DNA of 64,000 nucleotides from Diplonema papillatum (GCA_030068145.1 JAPJBO010000098.1:1-64000); one strand, 5' to 3'. Shown: positions 32,332-43,900, numbered from the stretch's first letter. Made by a program: numbers and translations. The notes: generated from the sequence alone by a model not told the origin.

Positions 32332-33421
32332 GGCGCATGCTCTGCCCACAGTATTGAAGAAACAGATCCAACCCAGCAATTTTCGAAAATGAGCCACCAA
32401 AGGCAGCCACGAAGACAGCAATTCCTGGTAGCTGTGGGCGAAAAAAGTAGCCGTCAAGCGAGTGGCCTGCGACGCCTTCAACTCTACTTCAAAACTGCCG
32501 ACACGGAGAAGCGTGCAGCGTGAGGCGCATGCTCTGCCCACAGTATTGAAGAAACAGATCCAACCCAGCAGTTTTCGGTGAAAATGAGCCACGAAGGCAG
32601 CACTTCTTTTGGCGAAGACAGCAATTCCTGGTAGTGTGGGCGAAAAAAGTAGCCGTCAAGCGAGTGGCCTGCGACGCCTTCAACTGCGGGTCGACAGACA
32701 ACATCGGCGCCGGTCATCTACTTCAAAACTGCCGACACGGAGAAGCGTGCAGCGTGAGGCGCATGCTCTGCCCACAGTATTGAAGAAACAGATCCAACCC
32801 AGCAATTTTCGGTGAAAATGAGCCACGAAGGCAGCACTTCTTTTGGCGAAGACAGCAATTCCTGGTAGTGTGGGCGAAAAAAGTAGCCGTCAAGCGAGTG
32901 GCCTGCGACGCCTTCAACTGCGGGTCGACAGACAACATCAGCGCCGGTCATCTACTTCAAAACTGCCGACACGGAGAAGCGTGCAGCGTGAGGCGCATGC
33001 TCTGCTCACAGTATTGAAGAAACAGATCCAACCCAGCAATTTTCGGTGAAAATGAGCCACGAAGGCAGCACTTCTTTTGGCGAAGACAGCAATTCCTGGT
33101 AGCTGTGGGCGAAAAAAGTAGCCGTCAAGCGAGTGGCCTGCAACTGATGCCAACTGCGGGTCGACAGACAACATGTGGGCTATGGTCATCTACTTCGATC
33201 GGTCTACAGTACGCATTTTCGAAGAAACCGACCCAAACCAGCATCTGACGGTGAGAAAGAGCCACCGAAGGCGGTTCCTGGTAGATAAAGGCGAAAAAGA
33301 GTAATCGTCAAGCGAGAAGCCTGCGACGCCGTCAACTGCGTCTTCAGTACGCATCCTCGAAGAAACAGACCCATACCAGCACCTTTCGGTGAGAAAGGGA
33401 CCACCGAAAGCAGCAATCCTT
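32332..33421 (+). repeat. Tandem array of the kinase-PP2C gene's 3' end
   Basis: Units starting at 32456, 32658, 32892, 33127 and 33310 repeat the last 35 or so codons of the gene (AAGCGAGTGGCCTGCGACGC onward), the stop codon and about 130 bases of 3' UTR. The period is about 234 bases. The first unit lacks about 35 internal bases. Units 2 and 3 are nearly identical, and the last two are increasingly decayed and shorter. ORFs seen inside are remnants of the PP2C C-terminus or antisense frames. Confidence 0.92.
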
Positions 33422-33529
33422 CGTCATTCGCGCCGGACTGCCTTGGGCACGCCGATGGCAGGTGTCACTGTAGCGGCACTCCAAAAAAATTAAAGGGATT
33501 ATTAGCTTATAGCCACCAAGAAACTTTTT

Positions 33530-33850
33530 ATTTAGCTTATACCTACCCCCCCCGTGTTTAAGATCGCGTTTTTCCGTGTTTAAGATCGCCCCCCAAAAAA
33601 ACCGATCTTATACACGGGGGGGGACGATCTTAAACACGGGGGGGGACAAAAAACACCCCAAATTTTTTTTTCCGCTGCGCGGGGCCCTGAACCCCCCCCC
33701 ACAGTAAAAACGCCCAAAAAAAAACTTTCCCGCTGCGCGGGACCCCACCCCGCTCCCCCCCCGTGTATAAGATCGCCCTCATTTCTCAAAAAAACCGATC
33801 TTATACACGGGGGGGGAGGGTGCGATCTTAAACACGGGGGGTGGTAGGTA
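33530..33850 (+). mobile_element. Nested palindromic element inside the left arm
   Basis: CCTACCCCCCCCGTGTTTAA at the left and its near-complement (TTAAACACGGGGGGTGGTAG) at the right enclose repeated GATCTTA(A/T)ACACGGGGGGG hairpins and two CCCGCTGCGCGGG-like palindromes. TATA is present on both sides in the host arm. Non-coding. Confidence 0.55.
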
Positions 33851-34087
33851 TAAGCTAAATAAAAAGATTTGAAAGTGCTATAAGCTAATTACCGTTTTCG
33901 GAAAAATATTGGATAGGAAAATATTTGGATAGTAATAATATTTGGATAGGAAATATTTTGGATAAAACGGCCTTCCGCGGAACATTTGGATATTTTTCCG
34001 GAAATTTTGTTTTTGAATTTATGTCTTCTCTGGTTGCCCGCACAGCAGTAGCTACCCGGACGGGATTTTCTGCTCGGCTCTCTTGAC

Positions 34088-34234
34088 GTACATCCCGGAC
34101 TCCCACTCCGGATTGCGGGAGTGGGTTTGCGGTCATTTGTGCGGTCGGCCTCACTCCCTCAACGCGGGAGTGGCCTCCCGCACGTTTTCACTCCCGCATT
34201 GACTTAGTATATGGCTGCTGAAGTCCGGGGTGTA
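34088..34234 (-). mobile_element. Short copy of the 12 kb MITE-like element
   Basis: Ends TACATCCCGGACT and AGTCCGGGGTGTA are imperfect inverted repeats. A TA at each tip fits a TA target duplication. It holds only about two of the 22-base units that fill the 12 kb copy, so this is closer to the original form. Confidence 0.6.
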
Positions 34235-34407
34235 AGAAATGATCAAATAAGAAGAAAACGAACCAGGGATATCAATCAGATATACCGCACGAGGAACACC
34301 GCAGAACGCTCCGCAGAAAAGCGCGGGAGTACAGCTCGTGGGAGGAAAGAGACCTTGAAATAGGTGGAATAGGTGAGCTTGTTGCCGTCTAGGACTACAG
34401 GAGGGAT

Positions 34408-35215
34408 GCAGAAGTGGAACAGCATGCCAGGCAAAAAGGTTTCGCATGCAACGGCCACTCGCGCTCGTACGCTGTACGGGAAAAACAACTCCATTGCACA
34501 CGCTCTAGGCGGAAGTCGGAGTGAACCGATCGACGTTGACGAACAAAAGGCCAAGAGAGGCCGTCCATTGTCATTACGAAAAAAGGAGACCGTGATCCCT
34601 TTAGAACTGATCGAGCGAAAACGAACGAACGGGGCCGCTGTCACTTACTCGCTCGTGAGCGTGCTTGCGCCCGAACTACTGGGTTGCCAGTCATCTAATC
34701 AGAACTTAGCACAGAATGGGCTCGGAAGTGGTGTCGGAAGCACAACTACGTACAGACGACTAAGGCAAGCAGAGTACTGGATGAAACCCAGACGAAACAA
34801 AAGAAAGAAGAGATGCGGCCAGCTGTTCATGCTTTAATGGAGTAACGATATCCCACAAAGCTGCGTCTTGAACTGCGACCATGCTGCGGCGCTTTTCACG
34901 CCCAGCCCGACTGCGACACTCGCCCCGAAAGGTACTCGTGATGTGCGCATTGACTATGGGCGACAAGCGAAGCGTTACTGTTGTGACGGGTGGGGCTGCG
35001 GATGGGATACCCATCCCCTACCAAGTGATCTTGGCGGGGAAAACGAGCCGGATCATTCCCCAGGTCGCAGACACGAAGGGGTTCCACTTGACCTAGACCC
35101 GGCCAACACCGCGACAACAAAGCATTACATCGACTGGTGGGCGAAAGATGGTGAGGGCGCAAGAAACGGTTCCATCAGTAAGCGCTTTTTCCTTCTGCGA
35201 ATCGAACCATCAGCG
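34408..35215 (+). pseudogene. DDE (pogo/CENP-B-like) transposase remnant
   Basis: An ATG frame at 34408-34837 carries KRGRPLSL followed by a basic helical stretch and NGAAVTYSLVSVLAPELL, which resembles the GRP..LP and R..G..V....V..A.A.GIL pattern upstream of the DDE domain in this superfamily. A different frame at about 34950-35095 reads GDKRSVTVVTGGAADGIPIP then YQVILAGKTSR, close to the DDE_1 pattern GDKRQVT....ADG..LPPQVI..GKT. About 200 residues between these parts are missing and the frame changes, so it is inactive. Assignment rests on motif memory, not a search. Confidence 0.5.
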
Positions 35216-35602
35216 TCCCCGTTGCTTCCGGACCGGCCGCGAACCGACCCAGACCCGCTGGGTCGGAGCGTCCAAAGCGGTCTCAGCCTAGGATTTCGTG
35301 GCATGAGGCGCGGGGGGGAAACCAGAGTTAGAGGGCGGGGGAATACGTTCTAAACTTAACAACCGGAAAATCGCCTTGAACTTTGATCGGACCGGAAAAA
35401 TATTTGGATAGGAAAAATGTTTGGATAGGAAATATTTTGGATAAAATGACCATCCCAGAAAAATTTGGATATTTCTCCTATCCAATATTTTTCCGAAGAC
35501 GGTAAAAAGTTTTACTTTAGGTGGCTATAAGCTAAATAAAAAGTTAGCAGGTGGCTATTAGATAAAAAGCCCAAAATTAAATAGTCGTACACGGTGGATT
35601 CC

Positions 35603-35694
35603 AGCCTCAGCTGGAGTTACAGAGCATTTTGGGCGGCACGCCCGCTTTTCGGGTGTGACTCGGGCACACCCTCTTTAACTCCAGCTTCTGAGGC
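35603..35694 (+). repeat. Long hairpin (CCAGCCTCAG / CTGAGGCTGG)
   Basis: CCAGCCTCAGCTGGAGTTA and TAACTCCAGCTTCTGAGGCT are inverted arms about 55 bases apart. The loop contains CCCGCTTTTCGGGTGTG, a word also seen near 24.5 kb. Confidence 0.55.
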
Positions 35695-35784
35695 TGGACC
35701 TCGCCGTGTAAACCAAGGTCGTCACGTTGGGATTTTAACCCGGAAATCCTGGCTCAACGGCCGTAGTTCGAACCTCGCAACGAG

Positions 35785-35968
35785 GAAACGACTTTTGGAC
35801 ACGATCGGAAACCGAGCCTTCAAACGTGGTCATAAAGGACATCGAAAATCCCGAGCCTTTCATTCGGAAAGGCAAAACGACGCTGTTCCTCTCTGTTTAA
35901 CTACGGTTGATCGAGGGTGACATACATTGCACTTATCGGTGGATCTCTCGACTCTTGGGGAATGGCAT
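35785..35968 (+). rRNA. ITS1 end and 5.8S 5' fragment, second locus
   Basis: The ITS1-like part runs to GGTTGATCGAGGGTGACATA. It is followed by TTGCACTTATCGGTGGATCT and CTCGACTCTTGG, after which similarity to 5.8S stops. Same order as the minus-strand copy at 13.7-13.96 kb but clearly diverged from it. Only about 40 bases of 5.8S are recognisable, so it is a fragment. Confidence 0.6.
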
Positions 35969-36576
35969 TCTCCTTCCTCAAATTACTTGAGAGCGAAGAC
36001 GGGAGGATCCGCCATCTCGATCGACAGACGCCCCTGTACCCCTTATACAAGCAACATCGAACCCAACTCGTCACAAAACCGTAACCCTAAAACCGCGAGC
36101 ATTCGTCTTCCTAACCCAGTTCTCGCAGTGAGAGCAGTTATCGCGCCTTCAGGGGCGCTATCTACCCACCACCCCACGGAGTCTTGCACTCCACTCCCCC
36201 TCGTTCTCTTCTTTCTGGCAACTTTCTTACCTCGGTTGCTGCTCTCAAACATTGCACTCGTGTGCTTGCTAACAAGAAAGGGAAACCGGCAAACCAAGCT
36301 AAAACCACTTGATGTGTGAACTACTTGCGCCGAAGAAGATACAAGACCCGACATACTACTCCATGCCGTGATAGGGCATGAGCCTGCAAAATAAAGCCGC
36401 CCGAACATTACAATGCTTCGGCCCCCTACGATTTTCCCCCTCGGCATAGTTGCCGCAAAAAGACACCAGCGAGCTGCAGGCATAAGTAGGGCGGGCGCCT
36501 TGAGTTTCCGCACAGGCACGGTTGTAGGGGCCCTGCTCTCGAGATGAATTTTGCGTGAGGCCTGGGTTGCATCGTG
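35969..36576. other. Gene-free stretch
   Basis: No coding sequence recognised. The ORFs of 130-160 codons here lack motifs. Confidence 0.4.
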
Positions 36577-37010
36577 TGGGTCCTGGCTGCGGCGAGCTAC
36601 GAGCTGCCGCCCGGCAAACCAGACTCACACCGCTGCCCCGTCTGCACGCATGGAGCTTCCGCGCTTGATGATTATCCGCCAACTGCATCCGCGGCTTAAA
36701 TGACCGAAACACGGCGCAGATAGGACACCTTGTTGGGCGCGTATCCATCCCATCCATTCCAAACACGTTCTTGAAATCTTCCGCAGGGGTTCCCGTCGCA
36801 GCATCCGTGGTCCTGGCTGTGACGATAGTTGCGAACAGCCGCCTGGAAAACAAGACTCACACCGCTGTCCCTTCTCGACATGGTGGATCCGCGCTTGATG
36901 ACTGTCCGCCAACCTCACCCGTGGCGTAACGGACCGTTACACGGTGCAGATGGTCACAGTGCCGGACACATTCCTTCCAAACACGTTCTTGCATCCCCTC
37001 GTAGGGCCCC
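36577..37010 (+). repeat. Two tandem diverged copies of repeat family B
   Basis: Copies at 36577-36780 and 36808-37010. Each keeps GTCCTGGCTG, an AACCAGACTCACACCGCTG-like block, GCGCTTGATGA and CCAAACACGTTCTTG. Confidence 0.65.
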
Positions 37011-37057
37011 CCTGCTTCATACAGAAACAGTGAAGTGAAAATAATGAGGAAGGAGTG

Positions 37058-37562
37058 ACTGACATCCTTTGACCCTGTTGATTCGGGCCAGTTCAGGAGT
37101 GCCACCGGATTGTTACAGTCAGTTGAAGACCGACCTCCACCACGAGTTCTCCTGGGGTGGCCGTGCTCGTGTGGCCATGCACCTTGCCCCATTCGTTTAG
37201 TAAACTAGACGACGGGTTGCCTGTGTTGCTGCAGCATCGGTGGTCCTGGCTGGCTGCTGCTGGTTCGGCTAATTCAGGAGTGCTGCCGGATTGGAACAGT
37301 CATGAAAGACCCACCTCCACCCCGAGTTCTCCTGGGGTCGGCATTCCTTTGGTACGCCAGAAGGTGTTGCTCGCAGCATCGGTGGTCCTGGCTGGCTGAC
37401 GAGCTGCAAATAGCCGCGTGGCAAGCCAGACACACATCGTTGTCCTGTCTGCAGACACTCAGGTTCCGCGCATGATGGCCCGCCGAATGTGTCCGCTTAA
37501 GGGCCGAAACATGGTGCAGATAGGACATAACAGACACGGGGTGTTGGGCCCATTCCAGACAC
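37058..37562 (+). repeat. Repeat G copies and a further family B copy
   Basis: 37058-37205 and 37258-37345 share GTTCTCCTGGGGT and (C)CACCTCCACC blocks with 15.1-15.3 kb. 37377-37562 is a family B copy. (TC)n follows at 37577-37600. Confidence 0.55.
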
Positions 37563-38651
37563 CCCGGGGAAGACTTGCCTCTCTCTCTCTCTCTCTCGCT
37601 CTTCAATTCAATTCTTGTCAAATTCTTGAGGCGTGCGCCGGCGCTGCTGCGGGGGGGGCTTCATCAAAGGGAAACCGTTCGAGTTTTGATCCCTCGCTGG
37701 CACCAAAAAGAGCGGCACCCGCCCCTCCTTTCGTATTTTATGTAACATGCTTCCGCCCCCCCCTTCCTGTGGCTTCGTGGGAGGTCAAACCACCCGGTAC
37801 TTCATTGGAAGCAATAGCAGCGCGACGTCGGTATTCATATCCGGCCTGGCCCATCCCTCCTCGCAGGCCGCGGTTGAACGTGATACACCACGATAGCTCT
37901 GAGGTTAGCATGCAAATAATCTGTGGCGACAGTCTGCAATAGCCGCTCCTGTGGCTACCGTTTTGAATCGATGACCGACAGCGGCAGGCAACGATGCGGT
38001 TCCAGGCAGATGGGAGTAACTGCAGCATAGCTGTAGAACAGAGGTCGGATAGCGAAATGACAAGTAGTTTACTTGTCATCAAGTGCATTCGATGTACCAC
38101 TCAGCCTCTGTCAGACTTGTCACCGCAACGTACTTTACGAAAATTGCCTAGAAATCTCTTGTCTGTGTGGCGTCGAATGTCAGTGTGCTTGTCTTTTGAC
38201 AAGTGCGCCGCAGTTGTCGTTCGCTCGGCAAAGGCGTGGCGCATGTTACAAAATACACGGCGGAATGGGGTTGGGGTAGCAGGGGGGGTTCGACTGGGCT
38301 CACCGTTTCCCGCGCAGGCACCCCGCTTCCGACGGCGTCTTCTTTTGTTTCCTTCTGTCAACGACTCCGAACACATGCTCCTTCTGGATGTGCTTGCCTT
38401 CCGCGTTTTTGGTGCACCTTCCCCGCGTAGCCGTAGTATGTACGCCCTCTACAGGGTATACATAGGGTATGTCGGTCATTCTCATAGCGACCGCTCAAAA
38501 ACGATCACCCGATGGCAGCGCATACAGTCGCCAAAGGTGTCACTAAATCGACCAATCTTTGATGCTATGAGCGCAGGTGTCCCCGGTCTCTCTGTTCCCG
38601 GGGGTTTAGGAAAAAAAGATGACCCCCTTGGACGAGTTCAGCCCGATCTAA
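37563..38651. other. Gene-free flank of LINE copy 2
   Basis: No convincing gene. A repeat H remnant lies at about 37910-38010. Confidence 0.4.
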
Positions 38652-39125
38652 TCATAATCAAAGGGTGTGGGCCTCCACCGTCAGGTGGGCCCCCACCGTC
38701 AGGTGGGCTAGGCTAGTTCCGGGGTGGCTCCCTGGGAGGGACAGGGACGGGGTTAGTCACGCCTTAGCAGTCCCAGGGCCTCTCCCCACCCACCTGTATG
38801 TGTTCTCGTGGTCACCGCTACCGCGTTGACCTTTCCCGAGAACACATCAAAACAAGTCAAAGGGTGTGGCACGTGACCGCGGGAGCGGAAGTTGCGCCGG
38901 GAACCGAGGCAACGAGGTCCCCCGCGTGTACGGGGATTCTGTACTTTATTGGTGGCTTGCCGTGGCTACCCTTGAAGGAAAGCGGCTCCGGGTTCTGCCC
39001 GGAAACACCTTGGGTGGAAAGAAGCGGGAGGGAGTTTGATCACATCAGAGAGTAAGAAAGAACGCAAGGGAGAGAGGGCGAAAACCGTCTGTAGGGTGGC
39101 GGGCTTGCCTCGTTCATCTTCGACG

Positions 39126-40991
39126 ATGGGAGACGTCGACGCACTGCTTGACCGGGCATCATGCTTGGCTGAGAAAGGCGTCGACGAGAAGGTGAGGCAG
39201 CAGCTGGTGAGAATGATGAACCTCGTTCTCACCCTGATGGAAGCCGCGCACTCCGGGGCGCCGCCCGCAGCCGAAGCAAGGAAACCCGGCCCGACGGTCA
39301 CAAACGCACAGCCCCCGCCGCCGGACCGGACCCGGCCGGCGGTCGCAAGCGCACAGCCTCCGCCGCCGGACCGGACCCGGCCGGCGGTCGCATGCGCACC
39401 CCCGCTGCCGGACCGGACCCGGCCGGAGAAGACTCGGTCCTCTGCGTCTGCAGAGCAACCGGACCCACCGGCGAACAACACCTGGGCGCAGAAAGTGCGC
39501 GATGCAGCGGCGGGGCAACCGAACACGCCCAAAGGGAGCACGTGGGCCGAAAAGACCCGTCGCACTCGACCGAAGGCCGTCATGGTACTCGATGGCTGGG
39601 GAGTGCCAAAGGTCGAGTCAGGTGTCGAGATGGGGAACAAGAAGGGCGGCGTTCTTGTTGCCGCGAACACCGAGGATGCGGAGTACGCATGGGGGGCTGC
39701 CCTGGACCTCATCGGGGTCTGTCCGGGCGCCAAGGTAGCCGTCGTGTGCACCGTACCGTGGGCGGAGTCGGCGAGGCACCTGGTGGTGCTTTCTAACGGG
39801 AACCACCAGGACGTGTGGGCAAAGTACTGCAACGTCACCCCGCCGACGGTATCGTGCAAGACGGTCGCCCCCGGGCAGCCGACGACTCAGGTGTGCCTAT
39901 TCCAGGTACGTGCCGCCTATGTCCACGCCACTACGTGGGAGACGGCGATGAAGGCTGGCCAGTCGGTCAGGATCATGGCGAAGAAGGCGGCGGAAGCCGA
40001 AGGTCTGCGCATGGACTGGTCGTCGGTGTTTACGAAGGTGCACCGACGACAGGGCGTGTGTGAGGTGAGCGTCCGCGTCCCAGTCGAAGACGTGCCGAAG
40101 CTGCTTCGGAGCTCCGGGAAGGCCGGCACTTTCTGGAAGGCCATGTCGTTTGTCAACGGAACGGACACGCTGCCGGCGGTGTGGGTGAGCGACTGCGCCC
40201 TCGAGGAAGCGCGCCAGATAGCTGCCAGGACACCGAACACATTCGGTGTGATCGGCGGCGCGAAAACCGGCGTCTTCGGCATACGAACGACCCCGGAGCA
40301 CGTCGCCGCCACGGAATCGGCGGTCGGGAAGAAGCTGTCGAAGCGCCAGCGTCGGGGTGACAAGTACATCGTCACCACGGCGTGTCCGGCGGAGCACCCG
40401 TCCGACCTCCTCGCCGCCTGCGCAGCAGCCGAATGGAAAGTGGAGCCAGTCGGTTCGTTCAAACGGCGAGGGGATACTGTGTGCGTGGTCATTGCCGACC
40501 AGGGACCTCCGGCACCAGTGCTCTACCGCCTTGATCGGGCGTCAATCTCGATCAGGAAATACGACCGTTCCATCGATGCGAGGCAACGGAAGGGGTTCAC
40601 CACGCAGTGCCAGCGGGTGAAAATTAATCTCCCTCGTGAGTTCCTCGCGAGCCTCCAAGAACGCCCAGAACCCGTTCCGGGACAGAAGCGGAGCCGCGCC
40701 AGCGATGAGACGACGACCCAAGACAAGGTGGCGCGGCTCGACACCGCTGACAATATGGCTACCGACTGCCGGCACGCCAACTGGCAGGAGTCATACGAAA
40801 ACGATAAGGCGTTCCTATGCGAAGTCTGCTGCAAGCGTATGCAAGTAGGACAGGCGAGGCGTCAATGTGCACACGGCCCCTGTGAGGCGGTGGTTTGCCA
40901 TGCGTGCTGGGCTAAACTGCAAGACGCCCCCCCAACACCGCCCTCGCCTGCGCAGGCGCCCGCCGTCGACCCCGCGGACTCAAAATGGTGA
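39126..40991 (+). CDS. LINE ORF1 protein
   Basis: 621 aa from ATG 39126 (MGDVDALLDRASCLAEKG); an in-frame extension upstream lacks an ATG. The N-terminal 60 residues are helical. Residues about 60-105 are a three-fold Pro/Arg-rich repeat (PPPPDRTRPAVA), probably disordered and RNA-binding. The middle of the protein has an unrecognised fold with alternating hydrophobic strands. A Cys/His cluster lies at about 563-597 and a Pro-rich tail closes the protein. It overlaps ORF2 by 7 bases in ATGGTGA, which suggests coupled translation. Confidence 0.9.
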   Translation: MGDVDALLDRASCLAEKGVDEKVRQQLVRMMNLVLTLMEAAHSGAPPAAEARKPGPTVTNAQPPPPDRTRPAVASAQPPPPDRTRPAVACAPPLPDRTRPEKTRSSASAEQPDPPANNTWAQKVRDAAAGQPNTPKGSTWAEKTRRTRPKAVMVLDGWGVPKVESGVEMGNKKGGVLVAANTEDAEYAWGAALDLIGVCPGAKVAVVCTVPWAESARHLVVLSNGNHQDVWAKYCNVTPPTVSCKTVAPGQPTTQVCLFQVRAAYVHATTWETAMKAGQSVRIMAKKAAEAEGLRMDWSSVFTKVHRRQGVCEVSVRVPVEDVPKLLRSSGKAGTFWKAMSFVNGTDTLPAVWVSDCALEEARQIAARTPNTFGVIGGAKTGVFGIRTTPEHVAATESAVGKKLSKRQRRGDKYIVTTACPAEHPSDLLAACAAAEWKVEPVGSFKRRGDTVCVVIADQGPPAPVLYRLDRASISIRKYDRSIDARQRKGFTTQCQRVKINLPREFLASLQERPEPVPGQKRSRASDETTTQDKVARLDTADNMATDCRHANWQESYENDKAFLCEVCCKRMQVGQARRQCAHGPCEAVVCHACWAKLQDAPPTPPSPAQAPAVDPADSKW

Positions 40992-43900
40992 ACCCTCAAT
41001 TATACCACGCGTCATACGCGTCACACAATCTTACCCACACTACATCTTCTGGGTCCGGCCCTCGCCTACCACCCTTGCGTGTAGTTACGATCAACGTAAC
41101 CTCGTTGTTGAAGAACGTGCTCCTCCTTTGCGGCATTGTGGCGGACATCATCTGCTTGCAGGAGACGAAGCTGACGAGCACCGGGCAGAAGAAAATCCGG
41201 ATGGCCCTGAAGGAGTGTGCTGCTCTCGACGTCTGGCAGCCTTTCTTTGGTTCCTGTTGCGAAGGGCGTAAATGTGGCAACGACGTTCCATCCCAGATAA
41301 CCGGGGGGAGCGCCGGTGTAGCAATCCTTGTGAGGAAAGGCCTGCCGGCATGCGTGGTTAGCCCGTTCGATGTCGTTGAAGAGCGGGCCTACGAGGCAGC
41401 TCGCTTCCTCCACGTACGTGTCGCGACCGGAAGCGGCAAGGGTGCGCTCCATGTGGTTTCGTTGTACGGACATTGCGGCCACTCGGCTCGGATTGAACGT
41501 GAGAAGCTGGTCGAGGGGGTTCTCTGGGGCATGCGCCGGCGCCTGGGCGCGGTACCGATTGTAGTTGCAGGTGACCTGAACACAGACCCTCTGAACTCTC
41601 CTGCCCTACGCTTCGCACTGCGAAACGGGTGGACTGACTGTGCCGAGCTTCACGCGAAGTCCCTGAACAGGCCTCCGGAGCACACCTGCTACCACGGGGA
41701 GCCGTCACGCATTGACCTTGTGCTTACCAACGAAATCGCCTCTTCCGCTCTTGGAAACGTAGAAACCTTCGAGGCCGGGTTCCCGACGCATAAGGCGATT
41801 CGAGCTGTCTTCCACCTCACCGCTTTCCAGCAACTTAACGCGGTGTTCCGCTTCCCCCGCGCCATCCCTGGGTCCGGTCTGACTGACCGAACCGACACCG
41901 CAGCCCTCAAAGCTGTAGTCGCGAAATACCGACTCGCCGACCCGTGCCCCCGCGGACTAGAAGGCAGCCAGAGGGTGGATTTTCTCTGGCTGCGTATCTC
42001 GCGGGCGGCGGAGGATTATCTGCTCCAGAAGTCCAAGATTGAGGGTAACCTGGCGGCCTACCGCGGGCGAGGAGAGCGGCGGAGGCTGAGCACCCAGCGC
42101 GTGTCCGCGAGGCCGTCCCCGGAAGGTGCGGGGGCCGACACCGCACCTCTGAAGAGAGCCAGGTGTCTTCTCGGGCGCATGCGGGAGTACTCGGCCGCAC
42201 GAGCCAAATGGGAAGATATGTCCAGCGCCCCGTGCCCGTTGTCGCTCCTGCTCAAAGGGCAGTGGGACAAAATACGGTCGTTTCAAAGCTTCATCCTCCA
42301 GCGTACGGACGGGAAATGTGCTTTGCCACTGGTACCGCCATCGGCGAAGGCCGCGCGGGGCCTATCACACACTATCTCGGACGTGTGCCAGAGCCTGGCC
42401 CAGACTACGTTAAATTCGAGGTACCTGGAAATCGCAAGGTGTCAGCGCGAGCTCCGTAACCCTCTGGGTAAAGAGTCGTTTGCTTGGGTGAAGAAGGAGG
42501 CGCCGCCGACATTCTATTTTACGAACGGTCGCGACGGGCGACTCACGGCGAACTTGGTGGAAGTTGATGCGACGGTAAGGAGGAAGTGGGACCCCGTGCT
42601 ACGCATGTATGCCGGGAAGAAGGAACCCGAGTTCGCCCCCTTCCTGCGAGAATATGGTGACTTTATTGCGCAACACCCGTGCCAACTGGGCCCGATCACG
42701 GCCGACCGCCTACGGTCGGTAGCGAGGAAGAAAGGTGTGCAATCGTCATGCGGCGTGGACGGCTGGCGCATGCGAGAAGTTGCGGCCCTGCCGGACACAA
42801 TCCTAGAAGGGTTTGCTGCAGTACTGAACGAAGTCGAGGAGACGGGCCTATGGCCCGACGGGGTTCTTGACGCGCTAGTCACCCTGATTCCCAAGGGAGA
42901 GGGAGATGACCCCCTGAAGCTGCGGCCCATCACCGTCTCCAGCGTCGTTTATCGTCTTTGGGCTAGTGTGCGTCTGCAGGAGGTTCTTGTCTGGCAAGAG
43001 CAGTGGATACACGAGTCCCAACATGGCTTCCGGAAAGGCCACTCCTGCGACGACGTCATCATGGACATCGCGCTGTCGATAGAGGAATCCCTTATCAACG
43101 GAACGCCGCTACATGGGATCGCGCTCGACTTTGCGAAATGTTTTGACCGCGTTCCGCAAGGTTTGGTACTCGACCTAGTTGAGGCTCTGGGGCTGCATGA
43201 GCGTGTGCTGGCGCCTCTGCGCCACGTCTATAAGTACCTCAGACGTCGTTTCAGGTACCCTCTGGGAGTGGGCGATGAATTCAAGGTCACGAACGGCATC
43301 CTCCAAGGCTGCCCTATCTCCGTGGTCCTGATCAACGCCCTTCTGTCCGTGCTCTCGAAAGCCCTGGTCAGCCGGGCACGAGTGAGTCCGAAGTCCTTTG
43401 CTGATGACTTGTACCTTCTCTCGCGACTCGCGAAGCTGCTCCAGGAAGGAATAGATGTCACCGCGATATTTGGGAATCTGACCGGCCTCGCTCTCAACGA
43501 AGGCAAGTGTGCCGCCTTCTCGACGTCGAAAAAAGGCCCCCGTCTCGAGGTTGGAGGCAAGGCGATGAAATCGGTGAAGACCGTTAAGGTTCTGGGCGTT
43601 CCCCTGGGCACAGAAGGGCCTGTGGACAACGGTAGGTCTGACGCGACCGTGGAAGCCGCAGCCAGGCTAGAAGCGTCGCCACTGAAGCCGCGCACCAAGT
43701 TCCGCGTCATGCAGACGATCGCGGCATCCGCCCACTACGGCGCGGCCTACTGCGCCAACTCGGCCGGGGGCTTTGCGAACAACTCCGTTCTTCGCACGGC
43801 TCTCTCCGCCTGCTTGATTCCTCGCTCAAATCGGGCGAAGAGCCCCCTCGCGACACTTACCCTCGTTGCGAAGGCGCACTTGTGCGATCCGGCATGCGCC

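Larger units (their letters stand above)
33488..35583 (+). mobile_element. Decayed pogo-like DDE transposon with long inverted repeats
   Basis: The left end (GGGATTATTAGCTTATAGCC) and right end (GGTGGCTATTAGATAAAAAG) are inverted copies. The inverted homology continues inward: TTTTTATTTAGCTTAT, then CGGAAAAATATTGGATAGGA near 33899 and its complement near 35475. It includes several TATTTGGATAGGAAA direct repeats. The left arm carries a nested palindromic insertion and the interior carries a MITE copy. Interior coding remnants resemble a DDE transposase of the pogo/CENP-B-like group. Confidence 0.6.

Noticed and set aside
35740-35790. tRNA gene suggested by a GTTCGAACC word
   Set aside because: No cloverleaf can be drawn around it; it lies next to the ITS1 fragment.
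38966-39859. 297-codon minus-strand ORF across the LINE start
   Set aside because: Antisense of ORF1; no motifs, and the plus-strand frame is conserved with the other LINE copy.
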